This document shows positions 1 to 7,800 of a DNA stretch of 9,213 nt, in pieces. The notes under the pieces are model-generated. The model had not been told where the DNA came from. It saw only the letters and a program-made list of their open reading frames with translations, and made no database searches. Origin of the DNA: Candidatus Woesearchaeota archaeon. Lineage in GTDB: Archaea > Nanoarchaeota > Nanoarchaeia > UBA10117 > ARS21. The stretch covers positions 1 through 9,213 of the forward strand of contig NZAU01000053.1 in NCBI GenBank assembly GCA_002686215.1. Direction: 5' to 3'. The translations under genes and the position numbers were made by a program. How positions within the stretch are numbered: the first letter of the stretch is position 1; every line of letters begins with the position of its first letter.

Positions 1-1303
1 CAAACAGAAGATTACCGCTCGTATCGTTAACTTTAACGTAGTTAAGATAATTGAATCCTCTGTATCCAGTGGTTGCAGTAAGTTCTTGATCAAGTTCAAA
101 ATTCTCAACGGTGTTACCGTCAGCGAAACCAATACGATTGTTTTGTAGTTGTGTGTTATCTACACCTAGTGCAGCGATGGTGACGTGCCCGTTGCTGTCA
201 ACATCGAAATCTTCCTGTGCAAATGAAGCCAGTCCCTTCTGCTCGGTTGCTTCAGCCGCGAGGTAACGCCAACCTCCATTATCACCGCTGGTATGAGTAG
301 GAGCACCAGAACCAGCAGCAATTGCCTGATATGCTTGGTAAACTTTTGAGGCATTCTGGATAATATCATATCTAGAATAAGTCGTCCCTGCAGCATAGTT
401 AGGATACTTACTACCCTCGGTAGCAGTAGCAATAGGCACATTAGTTACAGTTGTAAAACGACCTCTGTCGTCAACTGAGAATTTGACTGCGTTTACAGTC
501 TCTGTACCGAAAGGTTCGCCATTAGAACCTGCTTGAGATACAGATGTAAGACTCTCTGTATTGTAATCGCCAGCAACTACGTTTGGTTGGACATACAGAG
601 AAAGGTTAGGATTGCCAGAAACACCGTTACCATTAGTGATAACAAGGTCAGTAGCAACAGTTTGAATAGTTCTTGTCGCAACAGTTGCAGAACCTGTTCT
701 AGCGATGAGACCTGTTCCAGACTCATCTACGATTGATTGAAGACGAGCACTCCATGGCATTGCCAGAGATGTATCGCTAGTTGCCGAACCGTCCAGACCA
801 TACAAGGTCAGGTTCATCTGAGAGGCAGTCTTAGCATTAACAACTCTACCTTTCTGGTCTACAGTTACTTCAGTAAAGGTTCGAGTGATCGAAGGATCGT
901 TGTCTTGTAAGTAATGAGGTAGGGTGGCAATTAGAGATAATGTTGTAGCGAGGTTCAGGTTTTGCGAACCATCAAAGTTTCCAGAAGCAGTAGCATCTCC
1001 AGACAGCTGAATCTGTCTCGTTTGATCAAGTCGAGTTGCGGTAGAAGCGTTACCGATAAGAGTTGCTGTGACCGTTGCAGCAGCAAAGTTACCATCAGCA
1101 TCTCTCTGAACAAGAGTGTTGGGTGTATTAGTATTTGACTCTACAGGTCTTTCGTATCTCAGCGTATTCCACGCCGTCACACCATCACCGATTTTGATAC
1201 GACCCGTATCAAGTTCGATCCCAATTTCACCTTGTGCAAGAGTTGGGTTTGCGTTTGCCCATTCCTGAGCGCCACCACGCCTTAGTTGAATTCTATTTGC
1301 CAT
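1..1303 (-). CDS. Tail-fibre / adhesin-like virion protein, 3' end cut by window edge
   Basis: The frame is open from ATG 1303-1301 to the left edge (434 complete codons, no stop), so the C-terminus is missing. A TAA lies two codons upstream in frame, which makes this the earliest possible start. Residues 4-50 (RIQLRRGGAQEW, then GEIGIELDTGRIKIGDG, then TAWNTL) match the N-terminal domain of phage major tropism determinant and other tail-fibre proteins, which usually attaches the fibre to the virion. Residues about 67-120 hold a GNASTATRL...IQLSGD...FDGSQNL segment typical of phage fibre repeats. VDxxGRV-like motifs recur near residues 146, 276 and 368 (VDQKGRV, VDDRGRF, VDSNGHV). Residues about 298-347 (YSRYDIIQNASKVYQAY ... 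APTHTSG ... GWRYL) resemble a small aromatic-rich carbohydrate-binding module. Likely role: binding the host surface at the virion tip. This is inferred, and the receptor-binding end is not visible. No good Shine-Dalgarno sequence precedes the start. Confidence 0.85.
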   Translation of the reverse strand, partial: MANRIQLRRGGAQEWANANPTLAQGEIGIELDTGRIKIGDGVTAWNTLRYERPVESNTNTPNTLVQRDADGNFAAATVTATLIGNASTATRLDQTRQIQLSGDATASGNFDGSQNLNLATTLSLIATLPHYLQDNDPSITRTFTEVTVDQKGRVVNAKTASQMNLTLYGLDGSATSDTSLAMPWSARLQSIVDESGTGLIARTGSATVATRTIQTVATDLVITNGNGVSGNPNLSLYVQPNVVAGDYNTESLTSVSQAGSNGEPFGTETVNAVKFSVDDRGRFTTVTNVPIATATEGSKYPNYAAGTTYSRYDIIQNASKVYQAYQAIAAGSGAPTHTSGDNGGWRYLAAEATEQKGLASFAQEDFDVDSNGHVTIAALGVDNTQLQNNRIGFADGNTVENFELDQELTATTGYRGFNYLNYVKVNDTSGNLLF

Positions 1304-1341
1304 TTTTTACAGACAACTCGATAGAGATTATGCTTCCAAGT

Positions 1342-1349
1342 TATTTATG
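1342..1349 (-). promoter_or_regulatory. T4-type late promoter (CATAAATA) for the tail-fibre gene
   Basis: On the minus strand the sequence reads CGCATAAATAACTT, with CATAAATA differing from the T4 late consensus TATAAATA only in the first base. T4-like phages, including cyanophages, use this octamer as the sole element of late promoters, read by the phage sigma factor gp55 with the sliding clamp. It lies 38 nt upstream of the tail-fibre ATG and just after a terminator, in one of the few non-coding stretches here, which is where a late promoter is expected. Transcription would start roughly 10 nt downstream, giving a leader of about 30 nt (inferred). Confidence 0.75.
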
Positions 1350-1378
1350 CGTAATAAAAAAGGGGCATTGCTGCCCCT
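1350..1378 (-). terminator. Rho-independent terminator ending the upstream late operon
   Basis: Read on the minus strand, AGGGGCA-GCAA-TGCCCCT forms a perfect 7-bp GC-rich stem (1372-1378 paired with 1361-1367) with a 4-nt loop, followed directly by TTTTTTATTAC (1360-1350). This is a textbook intrinsic terminator. It begins 4 nt after the stop codon of the 76-aa gene and separates it from the tail-fibre gene. The plus strand has no comparable U-tract after the stem, so it should act on minus-strand transcripts only. Confidence 0.9.
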
Positions 1379-1382
1379 AGTG

Positions 1383-1613
1383 TCACTCTGCCGTTTCCTC
1401 TTCCGTTTCTTCCACTGTTTCCTCATCAGGAGGTGCGGACATGGTTTGAGGATTGTAATACTCCAGAGTTTCAATAGCACCTTGAAGCTTAAGTGCTACA
1501 GTCTCATTCTCTTTAATTTTTGCAGCATATTGTTGGTTCTCTTCAACCAGTTTCTTGAGACGCTCACGGAACTCCGCCAGCATATCAGTCTGGGAGACTT
1601 GTTCAATAGACAT
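1383..1613 (-). CDS. Small coiled-coil protein with acidic tail, 76 aa, unknown function
   Basis: ATG at 1613-1611, TGA at 1385-1383. I do not recognise a named family. Hydrophobic residues fall on a continuous a/d heptad register: L12, F15, L19, L22, (N26), Y29, I33, (N36), (A40), L43, I47, L50. This predicts a helix of about 40 residues forming a coiled coil, with buried Asn residues that often set oligomer state. After the helix comes YYNPQT, then a Pro and Glu/Thr-rich tail (residues 61-76, ending EETEEETAE), strongly acidic and probably disordered. There is no signal peptide or membrane segment. The gene lies 5 nt after the 75-aa gene and directly before a terminator, so it is the last gene of the operon. 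Its place between virion genes suggests a small structural or assembly protein (inferred). Confidence 0.8.
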   Translation of the reverse strand: MSIEQVSQTDMLAEFRERLKKLVEENQQYAAKIKENETVALKLQGAIETLEYYNPQTMSAPPDEETVEETEEETAE

Positions 1614-1618
1614 AATGA

Positions 1619-1846
1619 TTACTTCTGATTTTGGACTAACGTTAGTAGGAGATCTTTGATATCACCTAACTCAGATTTTAACTCAGAAACGTCGGTTTGT
1701 AAAGTCTCAATCTTCTTCTTTTCAGCTTGATCTGCTTTATACGCAGCCATATATTTTTCATATTCACTCTTATTGGAACACTGGATAGATTTCGAGTACG
1801 AATCTCTAAACCAGTGATCCTTTCCTTTAACAGGGATGTTAGACAT
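1619..1846 (-). CDS. Small coiled-coil protein, 75 aa, conserved-type cyanophage virion-region protein
   Basis: ATG at 1846-1844 overlaps the TAA of the giant gene by one base; TAA at 1621-1619. The N-terminal half (IPVKGKDHWFRDSYSKSI, then NKSEYEKYMAAYKA) resembles, from memory, a small protein found in T4-like cyanophage genomes with a pattern like PVKGH..L.RD..S.AI.N.....Y..Y; function unknown. The C-terminal half (about residues 43-71) has a regular a/d heptad series, I46, L49, V53, L56, L60, I63, L67, L70, predicting a coiled coil of at least four heptads. It is Lys-rich, with no signal peptide or membrane segment. It is followed 5 nt later by another coiled-coil protein, so the two could form a hetero-oligomer (inferred). 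No Shine-Dalgarno sequence is seen; translation is probably coupled to the giant gene. Confidence 0.82.
   Translation of the reverse strand: MSNIPVKGKDHWFRDSYSKSIQCSNKSEYEKYMAAYKADQAEKKKIETLQTDVSELKSELGDIKDLLLTLVQNQK
1622..1626 (-). promoter_or_regulatory. Weak ribosome binding site (AGAAG) for the 76-aa gene
   Basis: The minus strand reads AGAAGTAATCATTATG, so the purine-rich AGAAG lies 8 nt before the ATG. It sits inside the last codons of the preceding gene. The match to a Shine-Dalgarno core is only partial, and coupling to translation of the upstream gene is likely. Confidence 0.4.
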
Positions 1847-1848
1847 TA
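1844..1848 (-). promoter_or_regulatory. TAATG stop/start overlap (translational coupling site)
   Basis: On the minus strand TAA (1848-1846) of the giant gene shares its last A with ATG (1846-1844) of the 75-aa gene. No purine-rich ribosome site lies in the preceding 20 nt. Reinitiation by ribosomes ending the giant gene is the simplest explanation for expression, tying the level of the small protein to that of the large one. Confidence 0.7.
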
Positions 1849-4800
1849 TACAGCAAGAGCGATTGCTCTCAGATCTTTAATAATAGGTGCGTATGCTTGG
1901 TTAGGCGATACAAATACAACCTTGATTTGATATTGGTCGAAGTTCAAACCAGATACCTCGTACTCATACTCGCGGAAGATTTCTCTTTCGGTTGTAGTGG
2001 GAACTTTAGCAGTATCGGTTGGGAAGAACTCAAATCCTAACTCGTCGATAGGAGTTGTAGAACCAACAGGTCGTACTCTATATAGTACCTTAATCAAACT
2101 GTTAGGTGGGCGGTAACCCGAGAAGTACACTTTGATAGAACCAGAAGGATTAGTCAGATTTGCAGTTCTAGTAATGTAAACTGCATCATGTGCGTCTCCA
2201 ACAGGAAGTTTTGCACTGTTGATATCTGTAGGATTGTTGATACGATTAGAAATCAGGGTTGCTGACATTCTATCGAGGTCAATTACAGGAGACAATGTAG
2301 GAAGTTCACTGGTTAAGGTCAAGTCCATTCTGAAAGACTTAGCACCACTCAGTTCTGTAGACTCATTGATTCCAGAACAGATCAACGAAGGAGTATCAAG
2401 GTAGTTATCTTGTCCAAGAATAATGTCGCTGAATACACCGTCATTAGCAAAGGATGCCTGCGCCAGAGTAGTACCATCATTGATAGATGTACCAGAGATA
2501 GTATTGATTCTTGCCGTAAGATCTGTCTTAGGAAGAAGCATCTTTTCGATAGAAGGACGAAGAACATTGTATTGAATGTTCTGTGTAGCATACATCATGT
2601 TGCCACCACCAACAATACCGAGTCTTGCGATAGAAGATGTGCTAAGTTCATAAGAATCCAGAGTGGGATTCAAGATACCAGTGTGAGTCTTGTTAATCTC
2701 AGTCAGAGGAATACCGTCAAGGTTGTAACATTCAACGATAGATTCATCAGCGTGAGTTACCGCAGTTGTGCTGGCAAGACCTCTTTCATTGATGGTGATT
2801 GTCTTGTTATCAGTGCTAATAGCAGAGTAAGACATAATCTCATCACCGATCTTAATATAACCAACGTTACTTACGCCGATAGCAGCACCATTGATAATCT
2901 TATGGAATGCAGCAGCATCAGATACACTCAGTGAAGTGTCAGTTGCTGAGATTGAAGCAGTCAAAGATGTTGGAGATACTTCAGAAATGGCACCTTCGAT
3001 GGTGACATTGTTAGAAGTGCTATGCATACAATGGTTGCTGTGCAGAACTCTGATCTTTCTCTGTGTAGTAGCGTAAGTGGGCGTAGTGCTTACAAACGCA
3101 TCAGCAATTGTAGAAGATTCAACAGCATCACCAGCATATGTGATCGAAGAAACGGTAGCAGTAACACTAGAACCGCCGCCAGTGATCGTTTCAGTTGATG
3201 GAGTGAATACACTAGAGACAAACTTAAGTGTCAGTGTATTTGTACCAGCAGTCCAAGTTACAACTTCAGCAGTAGGAGCACCCGCAGAGTTACCTGTGAT
3301 AGTTTCACCAACTGTAAAGTCACCAGATGCTCCAGTAACGACCATGGTTGCAGTTGTCTTAGAAGAAACAACTCTGTTTGTAATAACACCACCAGTGCTA
3401 GAACCAGCAGACCAGTTACCACTGATGTCGTTGATTGTCAACAGAACACCACCAACAGTTGTTTGAACTGCAGAAATTGTTGCTTCTGCAAGAGTTGTCT
3501 TCTGATAGATACGAGCACCAACTGTATAAGGCAGTGTGGTAGAGTTCATCGTCAAGACCAACTCAGGACTGAAGGTTTGAATACCATCTCTACGGAGGTT
3601 CAGTGTTCCACCATTACCACGAGCAAGCGCAGTATTGTTGAGAACCAACTTACTATTAACAGTATTACTAAACTCTGCTCTGTTCACAATAAACTTAAGG
3701 TCTTCGTACTGGTCAGCAGTCCAGGTAGATGCGTTCTGTGATTTGAACAGAACACCAGCATAAGGTTGTTCAGAGATTGTTCTGTCACCAGAGATATCAA
3801 TTTCACCCATTCTAGAGATCCAAATCTGATAAGAGTTGGAGTCAGACAGAAGAACGAAGCAGTGTTCAATAGACTGAGGAATGTAGACAGGAGCATCAAA
3901 TGTAAATTTAGTTGCAACTGCAGCAGACTCAGACAACTGAACCTGTGATGGTTCTAAAGTAACGTCAGAGAAGGGGAGAATAGTTGTCGTGGGATAACCA
4001 TTTTCCATGGTTCTAACCTGCATCGAAACAGGAATATTGTCATCCTTCTTAAAGAAGTAAACATCAACAGAAGTAATGAATACACCACCAGTTTCATCAA
4101 CGATGAACGATTGTGCAAGAGGGTCATACCAACCAATCTGACGAACTTCAGTTCTAGTCGAACGAACCGTCTGCTCTTGGGTTACAGTATCACGAACAAC
4201 TTCAGCGTTACGAACTGCAAGGATATTTTCCTGAACAGTGTTCAGAGTACCGCTTGCTTCATAGTTCGTCTCAGCAGCAGACGCAACTGCACCTGCCAGA
4301 CGTGAATCATTCTCATCAGTAGACAGTCTCAAAGTTCTTGTACCAGTTGCCCAGCGAGGATTGGTGTCAACACCAGGATTAGGAATGAAGAAAGAAGTCT
4401 TCAGTTTACCAAAACGGTCAGAGATGAGACGACGATCCTTGATAACAGCACGAGCACCAGAGTCACCTACCAGAACTTCTTGAACTTGGAAGTTACCATA
4501 GAAGTCACCCTGTGCTTGCTCTGCAAGTGCAACAGTATCAATGTTCAAGAATGCAGTAGTAGATGCATATGATGTAGGCATTGTGGTATCATCATATGGA
4601 TTGAACTCAAAGAAGTCATCAGGTGCTGCAACCTTGAATACGCAACCACTTGTTTGACCAATTACAGTTTCGCCAATAACGAAAGGAGTTGAGTTAGTTC
4701 TGTTGTCAACAGTAGGATCTTTAATGATTTCAATAATCTTAGGAACCTGATAATCAACAGTTGGTCTACCGTCAAAGAAGGAATAGAAACGAGTTCTAGG

Positions 4801-7800
4801 CTTCAGACGTGCAACGTCAACTTCAATGTTTCTAGAACGAATCCATGGGATAGATGTGCTGGAAAGAATGCTATCACCCAGTGATTGACGATCAATTCTA
4901 GGAATAACACGAGTTCTAACACCAGATCTGGTTTGATTTTCTGTCACTTCAATTTCAGTGACACGGTTAACACGACGCATACCACGACCACCCCAAACAT
5001 CAGGTCTAGGAGATCTGCCACGGTCTTCTTCTAACCAACCAGAGTTTCTTTCAGTACGAGAACCAATGACTCTTTCACCAGTCCAGTTGGTTTCCCATGC
5101 TCTCCACTGAATAGGAGCAAAACCATTCTGGTCAACATTCAGTTCAGAAGAAACTGCATCAAAGTCACCTTCAATGTTTTGAACGTTTGCTGGGAGACGT
5201 GCAGTATCCAACCAATCGTCAGAACCAGGAGTCAGTGTAATACGACCAATATAGGTAAAGACGTTGAAGGGGTTGATATTTTCAACACGAGAAGCATAAG
5301 GTTGCTCAATAATCTTAACTTCGCTGTAAGGAAGTGTGATAATAGGACCTGTTTGCTGATAATTAGTAGAAAGGTTTGGGTTGACTACAAGAGGAACATT
5401 GGTGGTGTAGTGAGAAGCACGACACTCACCGTATTCAAAGTCAAGAGATGCTGCAAAATCTTCGTGAGCAGTATCAGACTTACCATGATCTGAGAAGTCA
5501 TCAACAATAAATCCATTCTTGAGGCGATCCTTACCAGAAGCATCAGTAATTCTGACATTCATTGTGTCAGATTCGAGCATATTCAGGGAAGTATAATACT
5601 CAACCTGATCAAGACGACGCTCAATAGCACCGATATCGCGCATTGTATAACGCTTGTTATCAGATCTCTTGATAACAACATCATTTTCAGGGTCAAAACC
5701 ATATGGTTTGTGACTGATAGTTGCTAGAAGCATACCATCTTTGAGGTCATCAGGTTCAACAGGGGATTCTTCAGACTTACCTTTTACGATTTGGAATTCA
5801 CCATCGGGTGTCAGGAATGCCTTATCAACTCTAGGCAGATACCAATCGAAGTCGCAACGGAAGTTGCTTTCTAACTTAGGAATATCAAAGACAGTAGCGT
5901 TAGGACTACCAGCAACATTGAATACTCTTGACTTGAAATCAAATGTAGAGCAGTTGACGTATGCAGGAGATGCAACAGTGCCCGTTCCGCTGTAGAGATT
6001 CTTACAACCAGGACGATAGTCTAGATAATCTGCAAGATACTTGAATCCGTAGAAGGGAATATCGGCATATGTAGTATCGAGATAGGATTGACCACCAAAG
6101 TAATCTCCAGTAGAGGAGTGTGTATAGTAATCAATAACCATCTTCAGTTTTCTGATGGGAGCACTAACACCTTTCTTGCGAACAAGTTTTGAGATGCCGT
6201 ACATGAAACCAGTCTGAGAGACTTCAAGGAAGTAATTATCAGTAACTACCTTAGAACCTGCAATGACAGATCCTTCACTATCATTGATAATTGCAGAAAT
6301 AGCAACGCCGTTACTATCAAAACCATCAATAGTTTCACCAGCAACCATCGAACCATCGATGTAAACAAGACTCAGTTTCAGAGAACCAGAAGCAAAGTCA
6401 ACAACTTTTGCTCTTGCTTTTGAAGTTCTGCCAGTTACAATCGAACCAGTAGCAAAGAATGCAGGTTCAACCAGAGTTACAGAAGGAATAATAGGATCAT
6501 TATCATCGTTAGATTCGTACACAGCGTGCATACGATAACAATCTGTCAGACCCAAAGACAGTTCTTTATCTTCAATTCTAGTACCATAAAGGTTAGAATA
6601 TACTAAGTTATAATTTTGCTTGTCAAGGTTTTTCTGAGTCTTATTGACTTTAAGAACAAACATCTGTTGACCAGATTTGGTCTTTCTGGTAGCAACGTTC
6701 TTGGAGATAGTCGCAGTTACCTTAACGGAAGTAATGTTTGTGAGGTTATCAATCTGAAGAGTAGTTCTATCAGCAGATGTAAATGTAGTGTAACCAATAG
6801 CACCAGTTGATGTAGTGTTAATGGTGATCTGATCCCCAACAGGATGAGTTGAGTTAGTACCAGCAAGAACAGTAAACGTATAGTTTACATCAGAGATAGA
6901 TTCAAACTGCTCATTCTCAGGCAGAGTGATAGAAATAGAGTTAGAAGCAACAGTCTGAGCATCAAATGTTCTTCTAACAATTTGAGATTCGTCAGAGATC
7001 GACTTGACATACTTCTTAGGCATGTCGCTAAGAAGATCTGCATTAGCAATATCAAATAGTTTGTTGCGATAACGAACCAAAGTGTTATAGGTTCCTGCGG
7101 TAGGAGCACTAGAACCAGGTTCAACTCTTACAATCTGATCGCTGTAATCAAAGATAGCATCGTTGCCATCATAGAGAACATCGCTAGGATCTACAAAATC
7201 AACAGTTACGAAGTCATCATTGTTGAAGTAAATCTCATCACCAGGTCTGAGATCCAGAGCAAAGTTTGATTGAAGACCAGTGATAGTAGGTCCAACTGTA
7301 GCAACATCAAACGTCAGTGCAGCACCACCGCCACCACCGAGTTGAGCATCTTGTACTGTAAAGGTTTCATCTACAACGTAATTAAAACCACCGTCGAGAA
7401 CAGTAATAGTAGCAGCACCAGAACCATCAACTACAATACTGAACTTTGCACCTTTACTATTATTGGTAGTAACATCAGTGGTGAAAGTAGTTACAACATA
7501 TGTGCCTGCAGTTCTAGAAGAATCTGCTGCACCAACACTGTCTACAGTTTTGACATCACCTAAAGTTGTGCTGTATTGGAAAGTGCTACCTTCGACAAGA
7601 ACAGCATCTTCCAGAACGGGATCAGCAGTAAATTCAATAGCATTAGTGCTTTCGTCTCTAGCAACATACTGACGAACATCAGAATACTGATAACTATGCA
7701 GTGCTGCAATAGTTTCAATCTGCTCACCATCAGCAGTCAGCATTTCATTCTTAACGAAATTACCTTCTACTTGATATACAATACACTGATCGCTGTTAGT

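Noticed and set aside
166..441. Minus-strand open frame of 91 aa inside the tail-fibre gene
   Set aside because: It is in another frame of a clearly coding stretch whose main frame carries recognisable fibre motifs; the 91-aa product is Leu-rich and meaningless.
1347..1628. Plus-strand open frame of 93 aa over the small-gene region
   Set aside because: It starts within the late promoter and runs through the terminator stem and antisense to the 76-aa coiled-coil gene. Its Leu/Phe/Arg-rich protein is the antisense image of the acidic and charged helix.
1845..1850. TATAAT hexamer on the minus strand at the giant/75-aa gene junction
   Set aside because: It arises from the stop/start overlap, has no recognisable -35 partner at the right distance, and a transcript from it would start inside the 75-aa gene.
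1856..1869. Small hairpin (AGAGC-GATT-GCTCT) just before the end of the giant gene
   Set aside because: Only a 5-bp stem and no T-run follows on the minus strand, so it is not a terminator; it is probably chance within coding sequence.
2410..2934. Plus-strand open frame of 174 aa antisense to the giant gene
   Set aside because: It lies wholly inside the giant coding region, is rich in Cys, Ser and Ile with no recognisable domain, and has no promoter or operon context; it looks like a shadow frame.
3077..3466. Plus-strand open frame of 129 aa rich in Val, Thr and Pro
   Set aside because: The composition mirrors the Thr/Ser/Val-rich repeats on the other strand. No independent evidence for a gene.
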